Part shown: positions 46,596-56,620 of the stretch, piece by piece
Layout of the letters: each line of letters starts with the position of its first letter
Position numbering within the stretch: the stretch's first letter is position 1
Source of the DNA: Deferrivibrio essentukiensis
GTDB lineage: Bacteria > Chrysiogenota > Deferribacteres > Deferribacterales > Deferrivibrionaceae
Length of the DNA: 64,000 bases
Assembly (NCBI RefSeq): GCF_020480685.1
Contig: NZ_JAJAFU010000005.1
Coordinates: 89,390-153,389, forward strand
Reading direction: 5' to 3'
Notes under the pieces: model-generated
Database searches by the model: none
What the model was told of the DNA's origin: nothing
The model's input: the letters and a program-made list of their open reading frames with translations, nothing else
Program-made: the position numbers and the translations under genes

Positions 46596-47511
46596 ACTTT
46601 TGCCTCAAAAGATAATAACCACCATACAGAGCAGCTTTATTTTTGAGCTTTGAAACAGCAAGACATGTGTTGTTTTTGTAAGCATTGAAAATATTTTTTG
46701 CAAACACCCTAATAGTACTTTTGTAATAATAAGTTGCCACTTCCGACAATCCACCGCCAATTATTATAACTTCGGGAGAAAATATATTTGCAATGTTAGA
46801 TAATCCTACACCGAGATATTTAGCAAAAATATTTACAGCCAAAATAGCTAAATTATTTTTACGCTCCACCAACTGTAATATTTCTCCAATCGAAACTCTA
46901 TTTTCACTAAGCTCAAAATAAATTTTTTCTAAACCTGTTTTAGAGCAGTAAGCTTCAAAACATCCCTTTTTACCGCACCCGCATAAGTAGCCGTCTGTTT
47001 CAATAGTCATATGTCCTATTTCAAAAACACTCAATTCACTTCTTAAGATTTTACCATCTAAAATCAAACCTCCGCCGACACCTGTACCAAGTGTAACCAA
47101 AGCCAAATTTTTAATTTTATAATCTGACACAAAATACTCACCCAAAGCAGCCATATTTGCATCATTCTCAATTGTTGAAAATATGTTAACCATCTTTAAA
47201 TCATCAATAATATTTTTGCCAACAATGTATTTTAGATTGGGAGCATATTTCACTATACCCTCTTTATAACTTACAGTGCCGGGGACTCCCAAACTGACAT
47301 AGTTGACGTTATATTCAACACATCTGTCTTTTACCAGCCCAACTAAACCTTCGTAGTTTTTTGGTGTATAAACTTTATCGGATGATATAAGATTGCCGTT
47401 ACCGTCAAAAAGACCACATTTAATATTAGTGCCACCAATATCAAAAACTAAGATTTTGTTATCTTTTCCAAGGAAAATATCGCTCAAATTCTTCTCTCTC
47501 ACCGGGGTCAT
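46582..47511 (-). CDS. ROK-family sugar kinase
   Basis: About 309 aa. The phosphate loop [14 protein letters not shown] is near residue 22, with [14 protein letters not shown] in the middle and the ROK zinc motif [21 protein letters not shown] (His/Cys ligands) at about 165-185. It probably phosphorylates a hexose such as glucose or N-acetylglucosamine. The start at 47511 gives an unusual 20-residue extension that overlaps the previous gene by 53 bases; a TTG at 47487 behind a GAGAGAAG site is an alternative. Confidence 0.86.
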   Translation of the reverse strand: MTPVREKNLSDIFLGKDNKILVFDIGGTNIKCGLFDGNGNLISSDKVYTPKNYEGLVGLVKDRCVEYNVNYVSLGVPGTVSYKEGIVKYAPNLKYIVGKNIIDDLKMVNIFSTIENDANMAALGEYFVSDYKIKNLALVTLGTGVGGGLILDGKILRSELSVFEIGHMTIETDGYLCGCGKKGCFEAYCSKTGLEKIYFELSENRVSIGEILQLVERKNNLAILAVNIFAKYLGVGLSNIANIFSPEVIIIGGGLSEVATYYYKSTIRVFAKNIFNAYKNNTCLAVSKLKNKAALYGGYYLLRQKYGQV

Positions 47512-48478
47512 ACCCGATTATTTTATTCCAAACTGTTGCGTGCTCCATACAAAAATATATAAATACATTTTGCCATTTTTTTCTAATACTTTTGTAAACA
47601 AAGTTTAATATTTCCAATCTCTCAGGCTTGAAATATCTAAATTTCCCATCAAGTCCTGAGATATAACTGTATTTGGTTAAAATGCTTCTGTCAAACTTTT
47701 CCCTTATTTTATCTATCAAAGATGGTATGCACCTGAAGGTAGATAAACTAATAAATTCAACATACCTTTCATCAATTTCATTTACAAGTTTACTGATAAC
47801 TTTTTCATAATCTTGAAATGCATCAGGGTAAATCACTATCGGATCAAAATGAAATGCTACCTTATATCCATATTCCGTTAAAGATTTGGCAGCATTAATC
47901 CTATCATTTATCGACGCAGCTCTATGTTCTTCATGTGAAGCTATATATTCCGTATTTAAACTAAAAGAAACGATAATATTTTTTGGATTCAGGTTTAGCA
48001 GATTACCTATGTTTGCCGACTTTGTTTTAAACTCAAATTGTATATTTTCAAGGTTATTTACGATAGGAGCAAAAAATTTGGAAAACTCAAAAATATTGTC
48101 AAGGGCAAGGCTGTCCGACAATTCCCCCGTGCCTACCCTAAACCTCCCTTTCTTATCAAGGATAGAAAGCTCATCCTTTATAGCATTTGTATCTGCAAAA
48201 ATTTTTATATATTCGTGATTTAAATAGCTTTGTAATATACAGTATGAGCAGTCAAACGGACACCCTTCCATTATATCAAACACATGATAATGGCAGCATC
48301 TATAAATTTTAGTGGCGGGGCAAGGTCTTAAAAATGTGCCTCTTGAAGAAGTTACAAAAATATTACTTTTTGAATCTTCAAATTCAGCATCACTTTCAAC
48401 AATATCGTATGAAATATTTTTATTGTTAAGCAACTCTACAATTTTTGTATTTAAGGCTTTTTTTTCAACATAAATCAT
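47459..48478 (-). CDS. Spore photoproduct lyase-like radical SAM protein
   Basis: 339 aa. The radical SAM cysteines are in MEGCPFDCSYCILQSYL (CxxxCxxC), followed by an SPL-type body (RVGTGELSDSLALD, HFDPIVIYPDAF) and the C-terminal YFCMEHATVWN. The family includes spore photoproduct lyase, but no spore genes are visible, and many non-spore-formers carry homologues whose lesion is unknown. The stop is 53 bases inside the ROK gene. Confidence 0.8.
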   Translation of the reverse strand: MIYVEKKALNTKIVELLNNKNISYDIVESDAEFEDSKSNIFVTSSRGTFLRPCPATKIYRCCHYHVFDIMEGCPFDCSYCILQSYLNHEYIKIFADTNAIKDELSILDKKGRFRVGTGELSDSLALDNIFEFSKFFAPIVNNLENIQFEFKTKSANIGNLLNLNPKNIIVSFSLNTEYIASHEEHRAASINDRINAAKSLTEYGYKVAFHFDPIVIYPDAFQDYEKVISKLVNEIDERYVEFISLSTFRCIPSLIDKIREKFDRSILTKYSYISGLDGKFRYFKPERLEILNFVYKSIRKKWQNVFIYFCMEHATVWNKIIGYDPGEREEFERYFPWKR

Positions 48479-49286
48479 TATTTTTTAATATGTTAAATAC
48501 TTCCTCGACCTTTCTTTCCGACTTTTCTAAAGTTTTAATCTTATCTAAAAAATCCTCAAAACTTTTTACCTCAAAATTAACACTTATAGTGCAAAGCTCA
48601 AAATTATTTTTATTTTCCATGACAATACCATTTCCTATCTGCAAAAGCTCGGTTATCTTTTTTTCAAAATCAAATCTTCTCTTATTAAACTCGTTTCTAA
48701 GCCTTAAAATCTCACTATCAAGGTCATTTTCAAAATTAATTTCATCCTTAAAATCGTAAATATTATTGATTAAAATCCTAAAATTTGACACGGAAGGGTT
48801 TTTTATATGAACGTAATTTGATATTATTTCTATTATCTTTTCATCAAAATTTGTCAAAATATTTAAATATTTAAAGGCAATATCTTTTTCTACTATGTAA
48901 GATTTCAAGTTATCAGGCAAATATTGCAGCCTTTCCAAAATATGAAATTGTTTCTTACTTACGATATTGTATTCCTTAAAAAACGAAAAGTTTTCAACAT
49001 TTAAGTTATTGTTTAGAATAAACATATATATATTTGATAATTCGATAATATTTAGATTGCCACCCCTTAATTTAACTGCAAGATTAATGGCAGCTGCGTA
49101 ATCGCAAACCTCTTCAAAAAGCACCAACTCATTAGTCTGGAAACCGAAATTTGCAATAACATATAAAGTATCATCAATTTTTACACACGGAACAATAGGG
49201 TTAAGACTTTCAACATCTTTTGGAAAATAGAAGTCAAATGTTTTTCTGTCTACTTTGTTAGCAGAATTAATCTTAATTATTTTCAT
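48465..49286 (-). CDS. Conserved hypothetical protein with a C-terminal coiled coil
   Basis: 273 aa, soluble. The N-terminal 80 residues look like an alpha/beta domain (PIVPCVKIDDTLYVIANFGF), the middle has a helical stretch (FHILERLQYLPDNLKSYIVE) weakly like the ParB/HTH spacer family, and residues about 205-265 form a coiled coil. It overlaps ftsY by 14 bases and the SPL-like gene by 14. No function assigned. Confidence 0.6.
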   Translation of the reverse strand: MKIIKINSANKVDRKTFDFYFPKDVESLNPIVPCVKIDDTLYVIANFGFQTNELVLFEEVCDYAAAINLAVKLRGGNLNIIELSNIYMFILNNNLNVENFSFFKEYNIVSKKQFHILERLQYLPDNLKSYIVEKDIAFKYLNILTNFDEKIIEIISNYVHIKNPSVSNFRILINNIYDFKDEINFENDLDSEILRLRNEFNKRRFDFEKKITELLQIGNGIVMENKNNFELCTISVNFEVKSFEDFLDKIKTLEKSERKVEEVFNILKNNDLC

Positions 49287-50400
49287 TCACCTTCTCATCA
49301 AAAAGGGCATCAACAAAATTTCTTGCATCAAAAGGCTTCAAATCTTCCATAGATTCCCCAAATCCAATGAATTTTACAGGGATACCAAGCTCATCAACAA
49401 TTCCGACAATCACTCCCCCTTTTGCAGTCCCGTCAAGTTTTGTTAAAACAATACCGGTAACATCTACATCAGACTTAAATGCCTTAGCCTGCATTACAGC
49501 ATTTTGACCACTGGTAGCATCAAGCACAAGTAAGACTTCATGAGGAGCATCAGAAATCTCTTTTTGTATAACTCTTTTAACCTTTGTAAGCTCATTCATC
49601 AAATTATGTTTAGTGTGGAGTCTACCAGCCGTATCAGCGATAATTACATCATAACCTTTAGCTTTGGCAGAAGCCACTGCATCAAAAATAACTGCTGCCG
49701 AATCACTCCCCTGAGTCTGCTTTACCACGGGCACACCAACCCTTTCTCCCCATATACAAAGCTGCTCTATTGCTGCAGCTCTAAAAGTATCCCCTGCCGC
49801 AAGTAATACTTTTAAACCGCTATCTTTAAACATCTTTGCAAGTTTTGCTATGCTTGTAGTTTTACCTGCACCATTTACACCTACTACAAGCACCACATAC
49901 GGTTTCTGGTCAGTCATTTTCAAACTGTTATCAATGTTAAGTATTTTAAAGACCTCTTCTTTGATATACTTTTTTAATTCAGAAGGATTTTTTAATACTT
50001 TTCTTGAAACATCTTTTCTAACTTTATCAATTATTTTAAGGGTAGTTGCCACACCAACATCAGCAGAAATAAAAAGCTCTTCCAACTCCTCTAATAAGTC
50101 CTCATCAATAACTTTCTTCCCAAGAAGTACAGACTCCATCCCACCTACAATTTTATCGGAAGTCTTACTTAACCCATTTTTAAGTCTCTTAAAAATACTT
50201 ACTTTGTCCTCTTTAACCGGCTCATTCTTTAACGGCACAACATCTTCTACAGGTTTTTCCTCGAAGATATCTTCAACCTCTGCATCTTTTTTATCAAGAA
50301 TCTCTTCACTCAGCTTATTTTCCTCAATTAACTGCACATCAGTTTCACTCTCTTTAACTTCAGCGCTCTTTTTCTTTTTAAAAATATCAAAAAATCCCAT
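49273..50400 (-). CDS. ftsY: Signal recognition particle receptor FtsY
   Basis: 375 aa. An acidic N-terminal A domain (about 1-65, rich in Glu/Asp/Lys) precedes the NG domain with P-loop VVGVNGAGKTTSIAKLAK, ADTAGRLHTK, and TKLDGTAKGG. It receives ribosome-SRP complexes at the inner membrane. Complete, and the closest neighbour of smc, with one small unknown gene between them. Confidence 0.96.
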   Translation of the reverse strand: MGFFDIFKKKKSAEVKESETDVQLIEENKLSEEILDKKDAEVEDIFEEKPVEDVVPLKNEPVKEDKVSIFKRLKNGLSKTSDKIVGGMESVLLGKKVIDEDLLEELEELFISADVGVATTLKIIDKVRKDVSRKVLKNPSELKKYIKEEVFKILNIDNSLKMTDQKPYVVLVVGVNGAGKTTSIAKLAKMFKDSGLKVLLAAGDTFRAAAIEQLCIWGERVGVPVVKQTQGSDSAAVIFDAVASAKAKGYDVIIADTAGRLHTKHNLMNELTKVKRVIQKEISDAPHEVLLVLDATSGQNAVMQAKAFKSDVDVTGIVLTKLDGTAKGGVIVGIVDELGIPVKFIGFGESMEDLKPFDARNFVDALFDEKVNENN

Positions 50401-50401
50401 C

Positions 50402-50719
50402 TTATTCCTCTATTATGTTTTTTATTTTTTCCATACTGTCATAAATCAACTTTTTGTCATCATAACTAAATATTTTATCTTTAATGTAAAAAAGTTTGTA
50501 ATCCCCTATTGTAAAAAAATTTATATAAAAATTTTCAAATTTTATTTCACCAAACAAAATATTCTTTTTAAGCTGCTGCATCATATTTGCCGTATGATTT
50601 ACAAGCATCATAAATTCATAATTATCCGAACAATTAACCTTAAATATCAGCTCGCCGATATCGTCAATTAGAATAACAGTAATGTTTTTAAAATCGTAAT
50701 TATTTAATCCTTCAAACAT
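50402..50719 (-). CDS. Small hypothetical protein between smc and ftsY
   Basis: 105 aa, mixed alpha/beta (FKNITVILIDDIGELIFKV; FENFYINFFTIGDYKLFYI). The strand-helix-strand order is loosely like a roadblock/LC7 or longin fold, but the match is too weak to name. It is one base from the smc stop and one base from the ftsY start, so it is very probably translated. Confidence 0.5.
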   Translation of the reverse strand: MFEGLNNYDFKNITVILIDDIGELIFKVNCSDNYEFMMLVNHTANMMQQLKKNILFGEIKFENFYINFFTIGDYKLFYIKDKIFSYDDKKLIYDSMEKIKNIIEE

Positions 50720-53700
50720 TTAACTTAACCTTACTGAGATAACTTTTGAAACACCGGGCTCCTGCATTGTAATACCATACAAAGAATCGGCTGATGCCAT
50801 AGTCTTTTGATTGTGTGTAATTATCACAAATTGAGTATTTTCAGATAATGTCCTTACAATCTTACAAAATCTTTCCACATTGGCATCATCCAGTGGAGCG
50901 TCAATCTCATCCAAAAAACAAAAAGGTGTAGGTTTACACAAAAACATTGCAAATATAAGGGTACATGCAATCATTGCCTTTTCCCCACCGGATAGCAGAT
51001 TCATATTTTGAAGCTTTTTCCCGGGAGGTTGAACAAAAATTTCTACCCCTGTGTTAAGCATATTTTCAGGATCAGTGAGTTTTAATTCTGCTTTCCCTTC
51101 CCCAAAAAGGATTTTAAATACCTTCACAAAGTTTTCATTAACCATATAAAATGTATCTGTAAAGTTTTTTATAGTATTTTTATCAATCTCATTAATAATG
51201 TCATTTATCGAGGAATATGCATTTTCAAGGTCTTCTTTTTGACCAACCAAAAATTCATAACGTTCTTTTATCTCATTGTATTCACTTTCAGCAGCCATAT
51301 TTAAAGGCCCTAAATTTTCAATTTCACTTTCAAGATGTTTAATTTCATTTTTCAGTTTATTTTGTTTAAAGTCTTCCTCTATAAAGTCACCATAAAGTGT
51401 ATCTATTTCAATATTAAATTTATCCAAAAACTGCTCTCTGACAGACATAATATGCTGCCTGCATTCTGCAATGGTTATTTCAAGCATACTTTTGTTGGAT
51501 TCTATGGATTTAATATTCGAATTTGCTTTCTCAACTTTTTCAAGTATCTTATCAAGCTCCTGTCTTAACTCTTCCATTTTATTAACAATAAACTGTTTTT
51601 TCTCTTCATTTTTCAGTTTTTTTATGTTTGCTTCCTTCAAAAGCAGTGTTTTTTCCTCTATAGATGCATTCCAATTTGTAATATTGACAGTCAATAATTT
51701 TTCAAGCCTGCTCTTCAAATTTGAAATATTTGAAGAAGTGTTTGAAATCTCTCTTTCAATCAAATGCAGCGATTTTTTATGGCTTTTTAACCTTTCATTA
51801 ATAACCATTGAGTTAGCTTTTATAGAGGAAATTTCATCCTTTAAATCATCAATTTTTGATTGGTAAAATTCAATTTTTTCCTCAATATCCTCTTTCTCTG
51901 CATCTATATTTTTCTGTCCGTCTCCAATTATATCAAGCTCATCTTTAAGCTTTTTGAGATTGGTTTTTCTTACATTTAACTCTTTCTTATTAAACTCTTT
52001 TTCACTCAAAATAATACTGCTTCTTTCTTGTATATTTTTTATTTCTTTTTCAAAATTAATAACAGCATTTTCAAAAGTAATCATTTTTCTATCATATTCC
52101 TGTTTCAATGAAGATAATTTGCTTATCTTATCTGAAAAATCTTCTAAATTTTTATCAATATTATGAATTTGTTTTTGAATTTCATCCTTTGAGCTTTCTA
52201 ATATCTTCAACCTTTTTTCTATATCTGCAATTTGTGACTTCAATTCAATGATAATTTTACTTTTATTGTCGCTACCAATTTTGTGATAAATGTTGCCGAC
52301 TTTTATGATGTTATCAGAATGTTGCTCATACCTTGCTAAAGTAAGATTTTTAATAAAATCTTCCACCTCATCGGAAAAAATAAACTTCATTGAAATAGGG
52401 ATATTTTTAATATTCTCAAGCACATCAGCCTTTTTGTCAGCATCAAAAACTATCAAATCCCCATATATTTTTCCAAAACTTTCATCAAGTTGATTTGCAA
52501 TCTCCAAAAATAGCCTTGGTTTAAATGAATCTATACTAACGCTCCCTTTTTGGTTGCCGTAAAGTTCCGTGCTTAGCTGCGACACTAATGTATCTCTTTT
52601 TGACGTAAGTGAAGACAACTCCATGTTGACACTGTTTAATTCTTTAACAAGCCTTTCTCTCGTTTGTTTATAGCTTGACAAAGATTCATTAAAGTTTTTT
52701 AGATTTTCTTCTAAAATATTTAATTCGTCGGCAATACTCCCCTTCTCTTTCAGAGATTTTTCATACCCCTCTTTGGCAGCACTTTTTTTAGACTCCAATT
52801 CAAAGTATTCTTTTTCAAGATTAGTCAGATCTTTTTCAATACGCTCAATTTCTGTTTCACATTTGTAAATTTCGTTACGTTTATTTGTAATTGATTCTGT
52901 ATATTCAAGAAATCTGCTTTCAAGCTCTACAAGTTCTTCTTCATAATTTTCTTTTTGATAAACAAGCTCTTCGAGTTCATTATTTAAATCCTGAAGCTGA
53001 TTGTTTAACTCCTCAAACTCGCTTTCAAAGCCACTTATTTCAGCAATAAGAGTTTCTTTATTGTCGGACAACTCTTTCAGTTTATTCTTAGAGCTTTCTA
53101 TTTCATTTTTTATATGTTTTTTTGTATTTTCAGCACCATCAAGGTTATTTCTTAAAATTTTAATATCACTTTCCAATGAACTTATGTTTGCATTATCCTT
53201 AATTATCAAATCGTTTAATGTATTTTTCTCAACATCCAATTTGTTTATTTCACTTTTTATTTCATATTCTTCTTTTCTAAGTTTTTCAAATTTTCCAATC
53301 TCAGTTGATAATTCAACAGTAAAGTTATTTATTCTCTCATTTAAATCTTTAATTTTATCCTTCTCAATTTTGTAGACATTACTAAAATAAACTTTTTCCT
53401 TTAACTCTTTTTCATCTTTTAATCTTTTGTAGTGCTCCAACCTTTCAACTTGATCTGAAAGGGTTCCCATTGAGGTTTTCACTTCGTTAATGATGTCTAT
53501 GATTCTATTTAAATTGTCTTTTGTTTGAGCAAGTCGCCTTTCCGCTTCCTTTTTACTCTCTTTATATTTTGTAACACCTGCTGTTTCTTCAAAAAATAAC
53601 CTTAATTCTTCAGGGGTCGCTTGTATTATCTTTTCTACACGCCCTTGCTCGATTATTGAAATACTCCTCGCACCAATACCTGTATCATAAAAAATCTCTT

Positions 53701-54082
53701 TAATATCTTTTAATTTACATTTTCTGGAGTTTATGAGGTATTCCCTTTCACCGGATTTATAGTATTTCCGTGTAATCATTACTTCAGATAAAGTACCCCA
53801 TTTAACAGACACATCTTCAGGCACATCTTTTATAACCAAAGATACTTCAGCAAATCCTGACGGTTTTCTGCTTTCAGAGCCGGCAAAAATGACATCTTCC
53901 ATGTTATTCCCCCTGAGCTCTTTAGGACTCTGTTCACCAAAGACCCACCTGATAGCATCCAAAATATTACTTTTACCGCTACCATTTGGACCCACAATAC
54001 AGGTAACACCATCGGGGAAATCTATTACAGTTTTATCTACAAATGATTTAAAACCTTGCAAGTATAAACTTTTAAACTTCAT
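50720..54082 (-). CDS. smc: Chromosome segregation ATPase SMC
   Basis: 1120 aa from ATG 54082 (AGAGGTGG site upstream; the GTG two codons earlier lies in that site). N-terminal half has VGPNGSGKSNILDAIRWVFG; the C-terminal half has the signature NLLSGGEKAMIACTLIFAMF and Walker B CFLDEIDAPLDDANVERF. Two long coiled coils flank a hinge at about 510-625 whose sequence is shorter and more divergent than usual. It forms the condensin ring with ScpA/ScpB, which are not in the window. Confidence 0.96.
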   Translation of the reverse strand: MKFKSLYLQGFKSFVDKTVIDFPDGVTCIVGPNGSGKSNILDAIRWVFGEQSPKELRGNNMEDVIFAGSESRKPSGFAEVSLVIKDVPEDVSVKWGTLSEVMITRKYYKSGEREYLINSRKCKLKDIKEIFYDTGIGARSISIIEQGRVEKIIQATPEELRLFFEETAGVTKYKESKKEAERRLAQTKDNLNRIIDIINEVKTSMGTLSDQVERLEHYKRLKDEKELKEKVYFSNVYKIEKDKIKDLNERINNFTVELSTEIGKFEKLRKEEYEIKSEINKLDVEKNTLNDLIIKDNANISSLESDIKILRNNLDGAENTKKHIKNEIESSKNKLKELSDNKETLIAEISGFESEFEELNNQLQDLNNELEELVYQKENYEEELVELESRFLEYTESITNKRNEIYKCETEIERIEKDLTNLEKEYFELESKKSAAKEGYEKSLKEKGSIADELNILEENLKNFNESLSSYKQTRERLVKELNSVNMELSSLTSKRDTLVSQLSTELYGNQKGSVSIDSFKPRLFLEIANQLDESFGKIYGDLIVFDADKKADVLENIKNIPISMKFIFSDEVEDFIKNLTLARYEQHSDNIIKVGNIYHKIGSDNKSKIIIELKSQIADIEKRLKILESSKDEIQKQIHNIDKNLEDFSDKISKLSSLKQEYDRKMITFENAVINFEKEIKNIQERSSIILSEKEFNKKELNVRKTNLKKLKDELDIIGDGQKNIDAEKEDIEEKIEFYQSKIDDLKDEISSIKANSMVINERLKSHKKSLHLIEREISNTSSNISNLKSRLEKLLTVNITNWNASIEEKTLLLKEANIKKLKNEEKKQFIVNKMEELRQELDKILEKVEKANSNIKSIESNKSMLEITIAECRQHIMSVREQFLDKFNIEIDTLYGDFIEEDFKQNKLKNEIKHLESEIENLGPLNMAAESEYNEIKERYEFLVGQKEDLENAYSSINDIINEIDKNTIKNFTDTFYMVNENFVKVFKILFGEGKAELKLTDPENMLNTGVEIFVQPPGKKLQNMNLLSGGEKAMIACTLIFAMFLCKPTPFCFLDEIDAPLDDANVERFCKIVRTLSENTQFVIITHNQKTMASADSLYGITMQEPGVSKVISVRLS

Positions 54083-54183
54083 TGCCACCTCTTATTAAAC
54101 TTAGGATTATTAAATATTTTTCAAAAAATTACAAGGTCTGATTTGCTGCATTCACTTCATATTTTTTTGCACTCTAAGTTTTT

Positions 54184-54215
54184 AAAAATAAAGTGCCAAA
54201 AATAAAGTGCCAGGC
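54184..54215 (+). repeat. Tandem 14-bp REP-like repeat (GTGCC type)
   Basis: AAAAATAAAGTGCC occurs at 54184-54197 and again directly at 54198-54211, followed by AGGC. The four-base tail is shared with the similar array at 63451-63534 beside a RAYT-type transposase gene. It sits in the smc/mutS2 gap. Confidence 0.75.
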
Positions 54216-54230
54216 AAATAATATTATAAA

Positions 54231-54307
54231 GTTCAAAGTTCGAAGTTCAATGTTCAAAGTTTACCTTTCACTTCTTACCTTTTATCTTTCACCAATCACA
54301 AATCACG
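54231..54307. repeat. 77-base heptad-period intergenic repeat
   Basis: Eleven consecutive 7-base units fill this stretch. The first five follow GTTNNAN (for example GTTCAAA, GTTCGAA, GTTCAAT); the other six drift to a pattern like TTTCACC / AATCACA. The same period recurs at 62447-62488. It lies downstream of mutS2 and upstream of smc, in the only sizable gap of this array. Apart from the two repeats the 246-base gap holds nothing I can name; a weak hairpin AAAAAG/CTTTTT at about 54310-54326 could end mutS2 transcription. Confidence 0.85.
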
Positions 54308-54334
54308 GGGAAAAAGCCTGTCTTTTTTGTATTA

Positions 54335-56620
54335 CTACAGTTCCACAACAGTGACAGCCTGGCCGCCCTCACTGTTATCACCAATACGAAATGATTTGAT
54401 AAGTGGATTTGTTCTTAAAAATTCGTGTATCCCTTTTCTTAGTGATCCTGAACCTCTGCCGTGGACTATGTAAAGGTGTGATAAATTGCTGAGTAAAGCT
54501 TTGTCAATGGCCTTTTCAACCTCATCAGTTGCCTCTTCAACCGTCTTGCCTATTATCACAATTTCCGTTTTCGCTGAAGATTTTACATCTTTTTTAACTT
54601 TTACAATTTTTTCCGATTCAGGTTTAATTTTTTTACCTATAATTTCATTCTTTTTCAAAGTAACCTTTATCCCTTCCAAATCTACGAGTACACTGTCTTT
54701 TTTAATCTCCAATATTTTTGCGACTTTATTATACTTTTCAAGAAATATATTATCCCCTTTACTAATTTCATCCTTAATCGACTTTTTATCTTTAAGCTTA
54801 TCAAGTCTATCTTTCACTCTATCAAGATTCTCTTCAACAAATTTCTTATCACTTTTAATATTTTTAATATTTTCAGCAGCATTTTTTGCCTTATTCAAAA
54901 GAAGATAGGTTTCCTCAAGAAGTTTAATCTCTTTAAGCTCAAGTTTTTCTTTTAGCTCGGTTTCCCGGGTATTTATCTCATACTCTTTAGCAACCAATAT
55001 CTTTTCTTTTTCAAGAATATTCAGCTTCTCCCTTTCAATCTCAGCTTTTAAAAGGTTTAATTCCTCAAACACCCTCTCTTTGTCTGAAACCTTTTCATTA
55101 AGATACGCATTTGCAAATTGAATCGCTTTATCATCAAAATTCAACTTTTTAGCAATTACAATTGGGCTTGATTTACCCACTACCCCTTTTAAAAGTTTGT
55201 ATGAAGACTCAAAGGTCTTATAATCAAAATCAACTGAATATATTTCACAATCTTCTCTCTTCAACCCAAATGTTTTTATATCTGAAAAATGCGTAGTTAC
55301 AATAATCTTAGCAGATTTTTCAAGCAATCTTTTAAGCGTCCCAAGTGCCAGTGCGGCACCTTCAAGAGGCTCAGTCCCAGTCCCCACCTCATCAAGCAGG
55401 ACTAATGAATTTGCATCAGCTACATCAAGTATTTTTTTTATATTTAAAATATGTGATGAAAATGTGCTTAAACTCATTATCAGCGATTGATTATCACCTA
55501 TATCTGCCAATATATTATTAAAATTAACTATCTTTGCGTATCTGCCAAAAAGAGGTAGACCGCACTTAGCAATTATAGTATTAAGCCCGGCGGTTTTTAA
55601 AGCAGCAGTCTTCCCGCCTGTATTTGGCCCGGTAATGATTATAAGGTTTGTGTTACTCTTCATCTCAAATGATATTGGTACAGCATCTTTATCTTTTGAA
55701 AACAAAATAAGCGGATGATAAATTTCATCAAAAATCATTTCATTTGAAATTTCCGGGATACAATATTTATAGCCCGTATAAACTTGAGCTACGCTAAACA
55801 TAAAGGACAGCTTACTATAATTTTTAGCAGACTCAACTATTTCATAAATATTGGACTTAATTCTGTCCAAAATACCTTTTAATATCTTTCTTACCTCTTT
55901 ATCTTCTTTCCCCGCCAAATCTTGATATTGATTATTTAAATCTACAAGAAAATTAGGCTCCACGTATACGGTCTGTCCACTGCCTGAGGTTGAATGGACA
56001 ATCCCGTTTATATATTGTCTAAAATTTGTTTTGCAAAGAAGCACGTAGCGATTATTGTACTCCTTTACCACCCTTTCTTGGATAAATTTTTCAGCATCGC
56101 TCCTGCTAAATATTTTATTAATTGAGGATGTAAGTGTTTTTCTTAATTCTCTTAGTTTTTCTCTAATATCAAAAAGGCTATTGCTTGCCTCATCTTTTAC
56201 TTTGGCATCATCAGTTATCTTCTCGGAGATATAAGCCGTTATTTCTGCAAAGGAATAAATATTTGAAGTAATATCCTTTAAATGAACTATTTGTTCAAAC
56301 TCTAAAATCTCTTTTTTAAAAGCATTTACCTGAGAATGAAAATTCTTAAATATTATAAAATCTTCAGGAGTAAAGACTGCATAAGGGTCTTTTATTCTGA
56401 TAAAAAAATCGATATATTCGCTATCCACAGGAAGTTTCAAATCATTTTTGTTTGATAAAATATAAAATATCTCTTTAAAATACGATTGACTTGCTAAAAT
56501 ATCTTTTTCACTCTGGAATGGTTTTAAATTACTCAGATATTCGCAAGCAAAGGCGGACTCAAACTTACCTTTTAAATATTCTTTAAAGGTATCAAACTCA
56601 AGTGTTTCAAAAAAAATCAT
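54335..56620 (-). CDS. mutS2: Endonuclease MutS2
   Basis: 761 aa. No mismatch-recognition domain I; the ATPase core has ITGPNTGGKTAALKT (near 330), LLDEVGTGTEPLEGAALA and STFSSHILN. A coiled coil runs about 510-620 and an Smr domain occupies about 688-760, ending HGRGSGSLRKGIHEFL. The usual Smr LDLRG signature is replaced by a VIIGK sequence, so the nuclease function may be altered. MutS2 suppresses recombination or rescues collided ribosomes in other bacteria. Confidence 0.93.
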   Translation of the reverse strand: MIFFETLEFDTFKEYLKGKFESAFACEYLSNLKPFQSEKDILASQSYFKEIFYILSNKNDLKLPVDSEYIDFFIRIKDPYAVFTPEDFIIFKNFHSQVNAFKKEILEFEQIVHLKDITSNIYSFAEITAYISEKITDDAKVKDEASNSLFDIREKLRELRKTLTSSINKIFSRSDAEKFIQERVVKEYNNRYVLLCKTNFRQYINGIVHSTSGSGQTVYVEPNFLVDLNNQYQDLAGKEDKEVRKILKGILDRIKSNIYEIVESAKNYSKLSFMFSVAQVYTGYKYCIPEISNEMIFDEIYHPLILFSKDKDAVPISFEMKSNTNLIIITGPNTGGKTAALKTAGLNTIIAKCGLPLFGRYAKIVNFNNILADIGDNQSLIMSLSTFSSHILNIKKILDVADANSLVLLDEVGTGTEPLEGAALALGTLKRLLEKSAKIIVTTHFSDIKTFGLKREDCEIYSVDFDYKTFESSYKLLKGVVGKSSPIVIAKKLNFDDKAIQFANAYLNEKVSDKERVFEELNLLKAEIEREKLNILEKEKILVAKEYEINTRETELKEKLELKEIKLLEETYLLLNKAKNAAENIKNIKSDKKFVEENLDRVKDRLDKLKDKKSIKDEISKGDNIFLEKYNKVAKILEIKKDSVLVDLEGIKVTLKKNEIIGKKIKPESEKIVKVKKDVKSSAKTEIVIIGKTVEEATDEVEKAIDKALLSNLSHLYIVHGRGSGSLRKGIHEFLRTNPLIKSFRIGDNSEGGQAVTVVEL

